A stretch of DNA of 64,000 bases from Antedon mediterranea (Eukaryota; Echinodermata; Crinoidea; Comatulida; Antedonidae), in assembly GCF_964355755.1 (NCBI RefSeq), contig NC_092671.1:13870501-13934500 (forward strand), written 5' to 3'. The notes under the pieces were generated by a model, which did no database searches, had not been told where the DNA came from, and saw only the letters and a program-made list of their open reading frames with translations. The position numbers and the translations under genes were made by a program. Numbering within the stretch: position 1 is the stretch's first letter; each line of letters opens with the position of its first letter. Of this stretch, positions 12,612 through 26,900 are shown one piece after another.

Positions 12612-14000
12612 GAGCATATTGTTATTCTATAAAGTAACGACAAAAATGTGATTCCTTATTATAGTAGGTACTAATAATTGTTCCATTTTAAAATAACTTA
12701 AACGAATTTGTGTCGAATACATCAGATGATACACACCACTAATTTAATATTGTTTGCTACACAGACACATTCCAATAAGTATTGAAAACATTCCTACAAA
12801 TGCTTGTAAATTTAGGTTATCTATATAATTGCTACTTACCAATAAATTATACGATATATAAAGTTTCCCCTGCCAGCAGGAGCAATGCTCATCCAAGAAC
12901 GTAAAATTCAAAAAATCACTCCCTAGCCTGAGTCATTTGAGTAGAGGAACAAGTTTAGCAAAGTTTTTGCTTATAAATGCGGAAAGGACGCGGCCACGGT
13001 TACTGAGTCATACTACGGATGGTTAGATTAAGCCAAATTTGGAAAAGAGGAAAACATTATTATAACAAGCCAAGGTGCTGAATTTGTAACTCAGTTGTAC
13101 AAGACAAAACTGAGCACCCTTCGGACATAAATGTGATTTTCGCATCATATGGAAAGATGTTAGGAATTAGAATCACACTTTGTGCAAACAAAAATACTCA
13201 AGAATATGCTCCTCAAATCTAACTAAAATTGCACGCGAGTATCTTGCGTGTTATTGTATACAACACTAAGCAGTTACCTATAGGTTCTAGTTGTACAGTT
13301 CCATCACTTCATTGTGGTCTCATTTTGTTCTCTCACTCTTGAACGATAGGTTTAATCGTGTACTTTGATTTCCATGAGAATTCGATAATGAAAATTGCAA
13401 TGTTTATATAATTATAGCAAGTTGCCTACATATTTGTTTACTATGATTGTTACATAAGAAAAAAAATATAATCGAACGATTCCTTCTTTTAAATTTACGT
13501 TTATAACAAATAAAAAAGCAAATTCCTCTGGCGCACATTTTATATGTTAGAGAATGATACTAAAACCACTACTGGTACGTTGCACAGAAAAACAATAAAA
13601 ATGGAAAAGCAAGAAAGAACTGTTGAAATTTGCATTAGTTTTATGGTTCACACGATTTTTCATCAAAACTGCAATAATTTTCTAGAGTTCAGAAGGATAG
13701 GCTAAAAAAACCAATGGACGGTAAAATAAATATTAACCCTAATCATAACAGCCAATACTGCAACTAAAAGAGTTTTTAAATAAGATAAAGATGGGGGAAA
13801 AGGAACATAGCTCCAGTACACCATCTCTTGAATCCTCACGTCACCAAATGTCTTGTTTTAGACATTCACTCTTATTTAGTTTATCCAGGGAGTCGTTAAT
13901 CGGAGCTACTGTACCAACTGTATATATGCGTATGACGAGGGAAGAGTAACTCTTCCGATCCTTGGCATGACTAATTTTCAGAAAGACAAACAAAATGAAT

Positions 14001-14427
14001 TACCGTAAATCTTCTAATAGTAACCCACACTCTAATAGTAACCCACTTTATAAGTCAATCTATAATAATAACCCACTACTCAAATAGTAACCCATAGTGG
14101 TTACTATTAGAGTCACAAAATCTATTGATCGTTTATGATGCAGCCGTACTTTGAAAATAAGGAATTAATGCATATTTATCTCGGGAGTGGGGGAAGGATT
14201 AAGTGTTTTTTAGTTCAACCAAATTTGTTTATTCGTACTGTTTTATAATTTTGCTATGAGTTGCTGACCGGAAAAGTTGGGGGTGGGTAACTATTTTCAG
14301 GTGCTTAAATTAAGATTAGTAATAGTAACCCACTACTCTAATAGTAACCCCCCTTCTAATAGTAACCCACCCTAAAAAAACAATCAAAGAATAATAACCC
14401 AGGGTTACAATTAGAAGATTTACGGTA
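14001..14427. mobile_element. MITE with TACCGTAAATCTTCTAAT inverted ends and TAGTAACCC subrepeats
   Basis: Left end TACCGTAAATCTTCTAATAG, right end ATTAGAAGATTTACGGTA. Subterminal arrays of a roughly 17-bp motif (CTCTAATAGTAACCCAC) lie in direct orientation on both sides, with one inverted copy near 14100. TA at each edge suits a mariner-like target, which is inference. Confidence 0.82.
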
Positions 14428-17246
14428 TTAACAGTGAACAAATATTCTATAGTATTAAATATTACAAAAATAATACCTTTGTCCAAACGGGAATACCACT
14501 GTTGTGGTCATCAAAATAATGAAATCTTTCAAAATACGCAAGATGACTAGCTGTATATCAAAATGATACTATGATTGTTCAGTTGTGTCATTTCAATTGG
14601 TTATCAAGGTCCAAATAATGTGTTATCTGTGGTTTAAATAGATGAACCAACCAACAAGTGTTATGGCGGTTTACATTTTGGGTAGGAAATCGTATCACCT
14701 TCAACCGGGGACAGAGTCCAATACACATAATCACTGTGGGCCATCAGTTGAAAGTTAATGTACATTAAAAGAATAACTGTTAGATCTATTAATAGCCTGA
14801 GTACGTTTTGTATGAATACTGTATGCAGTGTAGTACAACAGTAGGCGTACCACGCCGTGCAGTTGCGTAGACCTGAATACTGAATTGATCAAAATACAAC
14901 TTTGGCGTGCCATATACACCATTTTTTAACAAATGACCTAATTATACTAGAATGATGTTTTTTTTTCAGCAGGTTATTAAAGTGTACAGTAGTCATGCTA
15001 ATATCTGTATAACAAATAGTACAAAACAATAATGCAATTAAAATGTGTTTATAGGATTAACAATTTGACCAATTTATTATTCACTAAAAATTATGAAAAC
15101 AAATTTGCGGTTAGGTAAGAAAAAATAAGTGACACATTTTAAATTCATCAGCACTTAAAATATCAACTAATCACGGAATGAAACCAATAAATATAGGATA
15201 CTAAAAATGTAAAAGATATTTCAGGGTATAACCACATAAAATAAATAGGAAGTATCATATATTTATCGGCGATAACTTAAGATATTTACACCACAAAAAT
15301 ATCAAGGTTGCTTAATCTTTCAACGGCGGTTCGCGCGCCCAGTCTTTTCTAACGGAAATAATCACATCACTTAAATATCATCATAATATAATAATATAAC
15401 ATCAAGAACCTTTTAGGAACTGTATGTACTATTGGAATGCATTACTTTATTACTTGTAAAATGCTTAACTAGCACGTGAATAACAGTGGCAGATCCAGTA
15501 AGCGCAACATTTTTAAGAAACGAAAACTTGTTTAATAGTTGACGTGTACACTTCCCAATGACCCAAACATGTCATCAAACCAACCAATCAAAACAACGTC
15601 TCCCCCTCCCCCTCCAAATAAGCAATATCTTTCTCATCGTGGATCTGTCACTGAATATCACCTAAAAATGTAATAACCCATTATCTATTTGTTCTATACT
15701 GAATAACAAACACATTTTACATTGGTTTAAATGTTGTAAGGAAGCACTTTCATTTCTCCACAAAACGGTGTCGTTTTATACATAATCTAATGACACACTA
15801 CAGATGGAGGATACGTGGTCCAACTCAATTTTGAATACATTGACTGTATACAACATTCCACTATTTAGCAAAGCACCACATCTTATATCTAATCCGGCAT
15901 GTAATACAATAGTGTTAAATCAATTGGGAGTACTGAGCAGAGAAATATTACATGTTTAACTGAAGTAATTGTCATCTATAATAATATTATGTCGAGTCCT
16001 ATTGAATTGTCATTCAGAGAGTTTTGTCAAAATATTCTCAGTTTTTGTCTATCAAGCTTAAAATGTATATTCTTATATTTGCATATTCATGTTCTTAATT
16101 AACCCAGAATTATTCGGATCTACAAGATGATGCCATTGTTTACCTCGGTTACGTTTAGGATTCCCATATTCCCTGAGTACACTAATATTATCACATCCAT
16201 CGAAATATCCGGGATTCGGAATTGTAATATATCATTGTATGAAATCTAGTTTCTTATTTTACTTTACCAAGCTTAGACGTACCGGTAGGCAATACGAGGA
16301 CCTGCCATACCCAGTAAAGAGCTTAATACAAACACCTCTAATACTTGCCAACATTTATACTTAAATTAAACCTACATATTACTACTTCAGCTTCTATTAA
16401 TTTTTAGAGTACCGTTAATATCGCAATTTACTCATAACCTAAAATGCAAGTTTATTTAAAGCACTACTACAATTAACACTTTATTTCATGTGGTATACGA
16501 TTGGGTAGACGTCACTATTTATTTGAATTATGTAATTTTTCATAGTTTTAATGAATTCGTCTTACGAGTACGGTACTATACAACATGAAAGGAAATACAC
16601 TAAATATTTGAGTATAACGCATATATTTACGTTTACCAGTTGCATTTAAAACTAAAGTATATCGGAAAGAAAATGGTGAATGAACAAAAGTGGTGGATAC
16701 ATCGTAGGAAAGAATCTATCAAGTACTAAATGTTACAATATTCAATCACATATTGATGCATGTAATTTCCCCACTGACCTTTTATACATATGATAAAATG
16801 CCACTTAATTTTACTCCGATAATAGTAGGCCTACTTTTTGTTTCTGTTTTCATTTATTCCACATTATTTGACGTCATTGACTGCATAAGAACAGTGTCTT
16901 ATATTAATCCACTATTTAGACTCAGCCTCATAAGCCCATAATCCATAAAGATCTAACCTACATACATTAAATATAATATATGTTTAATTGGTACAATAAG
17001 TATAATCCTATATCATATTATATACTCCACTGAATGAAACAGACTTCACCCGAATAAAAAAATACTTTCTGCAGAAATGTACAGGTTCTATTATATTTCA
17101 TTTCAACAAGGTGGTGGGTAAAATGGAAGGACCGGTGGGTTTGAAGGGAGGGGGGTTGGATGTTTACTATTAACTGTACATGTCTCCCTTCAAACTAAAG
17201 CTGAAAGAGCTCAATAAATGGAAATAGAACAACGATGTGCATAATG

Positions 17247-17396
17247 CTTGGTCCCCATTAGAGACGCAACACAAAGACATAACGCAATGTAGCCAATCAC
17301 AAGCTATGGATTATTCGAACTGTTGCTTGTTATTGGTCAACTCGCTTACGTTGCGTTTACGTCCTTGCGTTACGTCCTAGTGGGGACCAAGCTTAA
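17247..17396. mobile_element. Foldback MITE, GGTCCCC family, copy 3
   Basis: Well-preserved inverted ends: GCTTGGTCCCCATTAGAGAC at left against GTCCTAGTGGGGACCAAGC at right. The interior has GCGTTTACGTCCTTGCGTTA. About 150 bp, no coding capacity. Confidence 0.75.
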
Positions 17397-19017
17397 CAGT
17401 TTGAAATGTGTAGTGCGACGACAAATGGGTATTTTAATTCAACATGATCTTTTATCAGAGAAAAAATATATTAGTATAAATATGCACACAAATCTGATTC
17501 AAATACAAGATCTATGAACATACCCTTATCTTGATTTTTAACTTACACTATGTAAAGAAAACGTAAAATCTGTTGGTCCCAATGTGAGCTTGGATTAGAC
17601 CTACTATAGTAGAATATAGTGATCACTGGCTTCACTTAACTTTTTGAATAAAAAAAAAACATTATTTAATTACGGAGGATCATAACAGTATTGCCAAATT
17701 ATGGTGGTAACTATTTTTTCTCTTAAAACATTTTATCTATTTAAAAAATACCTATTTTAAGACAAAATCATGCATGTTTTATCAATAGTAAGTGTATTAA
17801 ACGTGTACAACCTCAAATCTATAATGATTACACAGTAGTAAAAATGTGGGACACCTTCATTAAGAAGACACTTTTCTGTGAAATGAAAGAGGGGAAATAT
17901 ATTTTTCACCACTACGGCAACCCTTAATAAGGTGACATTTGTTGAGGCCTGAGGGTGTCATCTTAATCAGAATTCTACTGTAATTCAATCAAACAAACTT
18001 ACAAAACAAATTAATGCGATTAAACAGAATACCTTTTTCTAAAATCATAAATAATAAAAAATTCATTATTTAACTTTTGCAAGTGCAATATACATTTTTT
18101 CCATAGATAAGATACAATTAATCTAACTAATGAATTTTAAATAAAAGGCTGGTTTCCACAAGATTGCTACAAAGTTCCATGCAGCAATACTGTGGAAAGA
18201 GTCATATTAATCTTTACTGTACAATTAACTAAAGCACTTAATAAATTAAATTGCGAAAAAAACAAATTGCTTTACTATAAAAAAAAAAGAAAAGAAAGAA
18301 AAAGTACAGTATGATAATAAAACAAAAAAAGGTATTGAAAAAATGAAAGTTATTTTAATGAAAATAACAATTTTTGTAAATTGGTGATCAATAAAATGTA
18401 ATGAACAATTAACAAATGATGATTTTACAATTGCAGATTAATCAAAATGATCGTGTAAATGATAATTAAAATCATATATATGATCAAATATTGTGACTAA
18501 TCAAGATTTCAATGATTATGATGTGTCATGTCCAATGTTAGTCGTCTTTTCTATATTTATAGCGTTAGCGTGAAAATTAATAATTGCTCATTTGTAAATT
18601 TACAATGTATTGTTTGATTATAGTTTTGCAAACTAGTGATGTTTCAGTGATTTTCAACGTCGTTTGAAATCGCATTCTTTACCGACGCGAGTCAGAGTGT
18701 GCATACTTTTGATACTCCATCGAATTTCATGAAATCATACAAGATTTCAATGATTATGTCATTGATGATATTCATTCATCTAAGTTCCCACCACCATGCA
18801 TGTTACATATCAATCAGAACTAAAATTATTATATATATATATCTATAAACTTTTGTATTACCAGGCTTAACTATAGTCTTGCTATAAATAGAATGAATTT
18901 TTTTTTGCCATTCATGTGAAATATATTGCTGATAAAATTTCAGGTTTTCTTGAAACTTTGAATGAGATAGAAGTTCAATGATTGATAATAATAACAATAA
19001 CCTTCGCTTCATTATTT

Positions 19018-20987
19018 CTATATAGTAGTTTCAGCTGATTGTGTTTTTATTTCTGGAACTTCAATTATTATATCGCCATCTTGATTACCTGGGGCCAATA
19101 AAGGCGCCCTCTCCGGGCTCGGACTACCTGGTATTGTTGAGAGTTCTTTTCCACAATTGTTCATTGCTTTTTCTTTGGCTCTGTACAAAAAAAAGACAAT
19201 TATTAAAAAATTATAATGTAATATATCCACTTAAAATTAAGGCTATGTTTTGTGAGACCATGTTTGAAGTCTATTGCAATATATATAAATGAATACATTC
19301 CGCCGTACCACAACGAGAGTCGCTATCCAATCGAGTTTGAACAATACCATGAAAGCCCAAGTGGTCTAATAGTTAGGACATCTGCATATAAAGCAGAAGG
19401 TTTCGGGATCGAATCTCGGTTCCGGGATCGAATCTCGGTTCCGGGATCGAATCTCGGTTCCGGGATCGAATCTCGGTTGGCACGGTTTTTTCTCATTCTC
19501 ACAGATTTCCCTATCTTTATTGTTTTAAATAATTAAATTTCAGTATATCACTGGTCGATTTAGAATTTATTCTGTGATGTTTATATAAATAAATAAATTT
19601 ATTTCTTAGAGCTGTGTGATGCAAAAGTCAGTAAAATTTATATAGCACTTTTCCAATAATGTTTAATAAGTAAACAGATGGTGTGAGGACTGCAAAAACA
19701 GATAGTAAAAGAGAAAGATTAAGTTCATTTAGAGTTTTTAAATAGCTTAGTCAACATCTAAGTTCATTGGGTCCATGTGTGAACTATTACACTGAAATTA
19801 GGTCACAAATCTAACAAAATTGAAAAAAGGACGTTGTTTATTTAAGATAAACTTTACAAAAAGGGACAAAATAAATGTCAAGTATTCAGGAAATTAAGTT
19901 AAAAAATGCAATAAAATAATAACTATAGAAATGATAACATTTTTAAAAATCCTTCGGAACCACAATGGAAAGAATCGGATTTTAGCATTTTTATTTTATT
20001 GTATGTAATGGACGTATATCATTCCAATTTATTCAATTTTAAATAGTTGTATCTTATCTAAATTGTTTCTGCATTTACTTATAATGCCAAATGAAATCAG
20101 TAAGAATTACAGAAGTTTATGATGTTTTAAATTGAAGAATAATTTGAATTTGTTCTACTTCTGTAATAATTTCACAATAAATAGGTAGATTTTTAAAATA
20201 GAAAATAATAGTCATACAGAATAAATACAGTAGCAGTTGAACTGGGTTTTTCATGTCATGGACTATTAATCGCTTCTAGGAGGAAGGTCAAACTTTGAAA
20301 GTAAAGCATTTACTAATGACAAGTTTAAGGGTTAGTTGTAGCATTGTTAATTAAATTATAGATAAGTTATTCTGTCTAAATACATATCTTCCTTTATGAC
20401 TTTTTGAAAGATCTTGACCACTTCCTAAATTTATTATTCATTTTATGATAGAATGACAAGAAACTGAGTAATTGATGAGCTACTTCAAAATAAACTTTCA
20501 GCTTCAGCTGCAACAATAGAACAGTATGATACCATTGATGAAGAAGCTTAGACGAAGGTAATCTAAAACTAAGCTCCCCTTGACAAGATAGGAACTCGTA
20601 ACAGTCCTTATATCTGGCTGCGACAAATACATTATTCTCTGCGGCACTAGGTATCTGTTATGTCACAGCCACAGATAAACCCTTTGATCTCTGGAGCTCA
20701 GCGTCCTATTGTTAGATTGCAAAATTAAGGAGCCAACCTAATTGTTAGATCTTACAAAAAATTAAAGAAATCCACTGTACTTACTGCTTATATTCTATAG
20801 AGTTCTTGCGTGATAGCTCAGCACTACTAGCATTGTTCACCAGCGCCTTCCAGATTCCTGTTTTTGCCATCTCATCCGATATATTGATCACCTTCCTATC
20901 GGGATGGAATTCTACCTTCCCGACGGGAATGCTTAACATATTGCCATCGGAAAGTGGTAGTCTAATTGATCCTGGCATGTTTTTCAT
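19018..20987 (-). other. C-terminal tail exons of the upstream SLC4 gene with PDZ-binding end
   Basis: Two exons lie 7.7 kb downstream of the last membrane exon. Exon 21 (20785-20987) encodes 67 residues with [17 protein letters not shown], a conserved SLC4A7/8/10 tail block. Exon 22 (19018-19180) finishes with SAETTI and TAG. Phases fit exactly: the exon 20 donor GAG|GTGATT is phase 0, and the exon 21 donor splits a Gln codon as CA|A. ETTI matches the class I PDZ ligand pattern (S/T-x-hydrophobic) and parallels ETSL and ETTL ends of known family members. This supports anchoring to a membrane scaffold. Confidence 0.9.
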
Positions 20988-23900
20988 CTGTTAATGACAA
21001 ATAAATTCATTAGTGAACAAAATTAACAAGATGTTTGTTACACAGCCAGTGGCGTAACACATGCATGAGGCCCCAAAGTGGCCCTCCTCGGGTGTTTTTA
21101 GCTTTTTCAACATATTTGAATGCCTGTTTTTCCTCTTGGCACTTCTCAGAGACACCATAAGCTCAGAGGGTTCTGGGTTTAGCCAGTGAGCGCTCATAGC
21201 CGTTACGCCACTGTACACAGCTATAATACAAGTTTTGTTTGATAGTATCATCTTCAAGTTGTGAGAATTTGGATTACAGTAGGTCATCTAGGAACCATAT
21301 GGTGGCCACAGTACATTGCCTATCATTAAGCAATAGGTGTTGAGATTGAAAAATACACTGGGGTAACCTCCTACTCTTCTGAAAGATGCACTGGTTTCTT
21401 TCAAGTGCACTAACGCCATATGAACCTCCAGTTTAAGTCATTATCCGGGAAGACTTGTTCTACCACCAGAACTATGTCCTGAACCTATACTGATTTTATA
21501 GCTATGGTTTTTCATCCCAGATGATGAAGACTATATATTGCGTTAACACTTTTCGTAGTTACAAAACAAGAACATTTTCATTTCAAAGCTGATATTATGA
21601 GATATTTGTTGTCAGTGACTTAAGAAAGTACACAGTAAAAATAATCGAAGATGAAAGATTTGTTCAACACTGCAAAGGAAATCAGCAGAGTTTATCAAAC
21701 TATTTTTTAATGAATGAAGGATAAGGATTAGCACTTTAGATTATAATTGTCTACAAGTAAGACCTTAGGCTCCACTGACAATAACAAGAACAGTGCTTCT
21801 TCATCGCCGGTTAATTGGTTGACTGAACCTCTTGGAGACAAGCTAGAAAATATGACATATTTTAATCATTTGGATGGACAACTCAACTAATGTAGAACAA
21901 GTTTTTTGGTAAATATACAACATTTTTTTTACTTAATCGTGTTCCAGTATAAACTAGTATACTCTTAAATGGCCCATGAACATAATTACGATATAGGAAT
22001 ATATACTATATTTAAAGAAAGCATTCAGGCTGGTGACAAATTCCAATATTTGTTTGTTGTTTGTACAAACTAATTGAATATTAATTAAATTAAATGCTTA
22101 TTCAGTAAGCCTAAACAAACTAAATGTAAATGTACTGTACTGGATATCATCACAGGCATTCCTCCAAAGAAAATGTTAAACGAAATAATTAAATTAAACA
22201 TAAATAGTAGTTACTAACTATACACATGGCAGTAAAAATAACAAGAACAGCAGGCGTTGTTTTATCAGTCTTGTAATTGGCTGTTGGTAAAATCATCAGG
22301 TCTCTATTCACCATGTTTTACTTTCCCCAACTTCTATTCTTGGACTTGTACATCCTGTTTGACTAAGCCGGATGACGACGTCATCAAGTTCATTCAAAGT
22401 ACATGTCCTTAAAGGACGTTTAGGTAAGCTAAAAATTCAGCTTGAAGCCTGGATGTTGAAATACTGTACATTGGTAGCAAGACATGTGTTTGTCTTGAGC
22501 TCAATATGCATTGTGGTAATATGTAACAGTTTATTTACTTTAGATTTGCCGGCAATGTTAGATTTGAGAATAAGGTTTTGTAGAGTAAATGTAGGTGGTA
22601 CATACACTTTCCTGACAAGGTGTATATACAGTTTCCTAACAAGTACAGATTAGACAATTGGCATGTGCAATTTTAAAACATTGACTGTTTAGTTGTAATA
22701 CTGTCCTTATCGAATAACCATAAAGTTTGGCTCACATATTAAATGATGATACATAAAAGCTAAACAAATACAGTACAATAACATCTCTTCCCGGAACGAA
22801 AAGTCTTCCAAAATCAGACTTTCATTATGGCCCCAAATGTGTACCTTAAAATGCATTCTAGAAATATACGCTTGTAGGTCAGCTCAAAGGCAGGTTCCTC
22901 AGCATTGTATATTATTGATTATATCAATGATAATCAATAGAACTTTCAACATTGTTTAAATACTACAAAAAATGAAAGCTTTCATTCAGCTGTTGATTAA
23001 TCTGAAGCGATGATCTAGGGGCATGATCCTAATTCAACAGGAAAAACAGTCAGAAAGAAGTGCCTGTTAAAAGTGATATAAAAACTGAAAGGATAAAAAT
23101 CGAGGACATTTGGACTATACTACAGGAATCTACTCTGAGAATCAGCTGTCCCTAACAAAAAGGATTGTTACGATAGTAGAATGCAGGCAGACACTCAATT
23201 AACTATCTTGGAGAAGGTTACGCCCAGTCGATGCAGGACAATTGTCCTTATTAGTGATTCTCATCATTTTGTATTAGTACAAGAATATTGGATGGTAGCA
23301 GATGTGTAAATCTTTATGAAAAGGCCTTGGACTACTCACTGAGATTAGAAGAAAAAATTTAAAGTTTCTTTATTTTTAATTATTAAAAGGGTAAGAATTC
23401 AATTCAATTCATTTATTTTCCAGAAGACATTATAATACAATAAAAAATACAAACACTAAAAAAACTGACACCAATCTGGCGGATTGTAGGAAAGTGACGA
23501 AGTCACTATGTGGGTATTCTCCTTCTGGTGCAGACAAAAACAAGTTAACACCAAATGACATTAAATAAGGAAGGGAAAAACTTAGAGGAACCAAAAAGGC
23601 ATAAATCAGTCACTTCAATTGGAAGGGTATCCCACAACCTTGGAAAAGAAATAAATAAAACAATATATAAAAGAAAAATAAACTGAAAACAAATAATGCC
23701 ATTGCACTACCAAAATAAAGTGAAAAGCACCTAATATACAGTACATAGTTAGGGCAATAGATTATTGTAACATTACATGGAATTTATGGAAACAAATACA
23801 TAGACTTAATATCATAATTTTGTTTAATATTACATTTTTGTTTTAATTAGTAGAATCTGTTTACAGCGATATATTTGGGTTCTTGATAATCTTCCAGAAT

Positions 23901-26900
23901 AGTGTAATGGTTATTTGATGTGCATGTTTATATAAAATAAATGACAAGTATACAAAATATTCAAATAATAGTTAAATTTCAATAATGTTCTATTTGTTAA
24001 ATTTGTGTTAATATTTATACTATGTTGATTTCAATAATAATACTAAAATAACTTCCTTTTCCCTGGATTCTTTCTACTTTAATTTTTCTTTCCTTTCCTT
24101 CTTGAGTCATCCTATTAAATTAATTTATCTTGCACGATTTTTCTATCAAAATTATCTAAGACTGATCTAGGCATGCTACAGATTTTAAAATGACTAAGAG
24201 ATTATACTTGGAAATGAAATCAAGTAATGACAATAATATAGAGGGCAATCTATAAAAATTGGGAGATTTCTATTTTCAGAGAGTTTGATTTGAATCAAAA
24301 GCGTCAGCTTATACGTATGTATATTTATCTTCTCATCTTCCAAATCCCTTTCTGCGACAAATTTTAGTTTGTTGAATTTTTTTTTCGCTTTAGCGAAATT
24401 GGTAGTTTGAATTGCGAAGCAGGAAAATTGCGATGGAAATGAAAATTGCAGATATCGCTTTTGTAGTGGAAGGCAGCACAATTTTTCTCCTATGTGAACA
24501 ATTTGATACGCACGAATAAATTTGCCTAGACACACTTTCTTTAAATAGTGAGTGAATAGTCCTCGAATACAGTATTTGATTTAATTAAAATACTCAGTAA
24601 ATAGAAATATCTAACTTGTGTGTGATGTGAATACGAATACCACCGGTCACATGAAAGAGAAAATTATTAAAATATGCTAGAAAAAAGATAAGAAACCTCG
24701 CTATAAATGACGTCAAAGGTTCTTGAGTATTGGTTCTGAATTACGTCATAGTCTACCTCCTTATTCCCTAAAGCAACAATCAGTTGTTACGCAAGTAATA
24801 ACACATATCATAACGATAAGAAACTTGTTTCCTAGAAAGGCAATTATGTCAACAGTTTAAAAACCTGTCTATGCCAAAAACTGTACTATTTACATTTAAA
24901 TGTCAAACTTCACACCTTCAGAATTAGCAAGAGATATGAAACTAAGACACCTAAAGGAAATAATAAGGTCACATTTTGTTCATGCTTTTTGTAAACATAG
25001 GCTGGTCTTGTTTCGTTTTTTTCAAATTTCCAAATAAGGACATTTTTTTCTATTATAATTATGTTTTAATGTTTATTGCCTATTGCTGTTTGGTAGATAG
25101 AAGCTTTATTAAATGATTTGCATTTATTGTGGATTACAGTTACAGTCTAGTATAGAAAACGTGCATGTTCAAGGAAAAAAGGACTTAATAAAAGTTTCTA
25201 TCTTTTTAAAATTAAAAAAAAGTAATAACTATCATTGTTTTATCTGTTGGAGTCACTCACCCTTGAATTTAAATGAAGGTTAAAATTTATTGCATCATGA
25301 ATTTTTTTAAACAGATCAAATTATTTTTCAAAATGGCTTTAACATTGTCGCATAGTACTGATATGGAGTACTATATATTTCAAAATTGCAACATGTTGCG
25401 CCACCTTCCACAAACCCAGGGAAGTGGTCAGTTCCCTAGCGCCCTAATAAAGTAGACACAGTACCCAGTATTCAATGCTCTGGTGTCCTAATGCCTTTTA
25501 AATATTATATATAATAAGCAATTATTTACATCAGCAACCGTAAAAAAAAGAAAAACAGATGTGAGAATCAATATCATAAGGCATTTAAATGCCTTATAAT
25601 GATATTCATTCTCAACCGAAATTGTGGTGGTATTATACATGATTTAGCTGAAAAACAGATGTACAGGCAATTGTTACTATTTTCGTAGTAGTAAACAAAA
25701 ATGAACTGTTATGTTAGTCTCAACATAGTCAAGGGTAGGGTTTAAATAATTAATTACATTTAGATCAAAGTTTCATCCATTATAATACCAGTGTATAAGA
25801 CACTCGACTCAATTAATCACACTAATTGATAGAAAAAGTGTAAACATCAGTTAATTTGACAGGAAGAAAGTAGGAGGGCACTGTACTGAAGGCTACCCCC
25901 TATGTCCATGACGGTCACGCCATTAACACAGGACATGAGATCATGTCGTGGGCTGATAAGCTAGGACTTGTTTCAATTTCCTTTCCACTCTTCATTGGCT
26001 TCCTCAACCTAAATCTATGCATGTCTTATCAATCCATGGGTATCAAATGGTGGATAGAAATTAATAAAAACTAATTTTTGCAATGGCACCTTTCGGGCAT
26101 TAATGAGGCAGGAGAAGGTCGTTAGGAATGTGACTGGCACAATGCTTGTTGGGCATTATATACAACCTTGTAGCCATGTTTGAAAATCATGTGTCACAAC
26201 GAAGCACATATCATTGTCTCTAATAGACAACAAGCCAGCTTGGATACATTTTTGCAAAAATAATTTCAATATATGTAGCATTTGAGATCTAAATTCTGTA
26301 GTAATGACTTTAATTTGTTTACTACACAAATAATACAGATAAACAATCTATATATATTGGCACCTGTTAATCCAAGTTTCTAGATGTTTGATTTCGCACT
26401 TTGAAGCAAACTTATTTCTTTCAAATAAATTCTCAAAAGAAAAATACAAAACTGAAATTGAAAAGCCATCATTCACCAGAATCAGGTCGGATTGAACAGA
26501 AAGATGAATACAATATCAGTAGTTAAAATCATTAAATTAAAAAGCAGGTCGATGAGATGAACAGTAAAATAAATTACTCAGCTTTGAATGATTATTATTA
26601 TATAAACTTAATTCTTGGCGCTATAAAATTAATTCAAGGTTTTCTCAAAGTGAAAGTAATGTTAAAAAGTAGACGATGAGGAAACTAAAATAACTGCAAA
26701 AAAATGATGGAAAAGTGATCCACCTGCCAAATTGATGATTGGCTTGTGTTCAATAAAACAATTCTTACGGCAAGCATTTGTTTAAGAATTCTGCAAACAA
26801 TCAAATATTCTTGCACAGAAATGTGATTGCGTGATGGTCTGGGGGTTGTATAGCTAAGTTTTTGTACTCACTAGGTAGGTGGATAAGTAAGGGCTTACAT

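Larger units (their letters stand above)
9272..19017. other. Intergenic spacer between the tandem SLC4 genes
   Basis: It must hold the promoter and untranslated exon(s) of the downstream SLC4 gene and the 3' UTR of the upstream one; neither could be delimited by eye. Visible content is a T-run at 9478-9496, three foldback elements of one family (10.0, 11.3, 17.2 kb), a TTAA-flanked palindromic element (12.2 kb) and a TAGTAACCC-rich element (14.0 kb). Short open frames here lack family resemblance and splice context. Confidence 0.75.
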
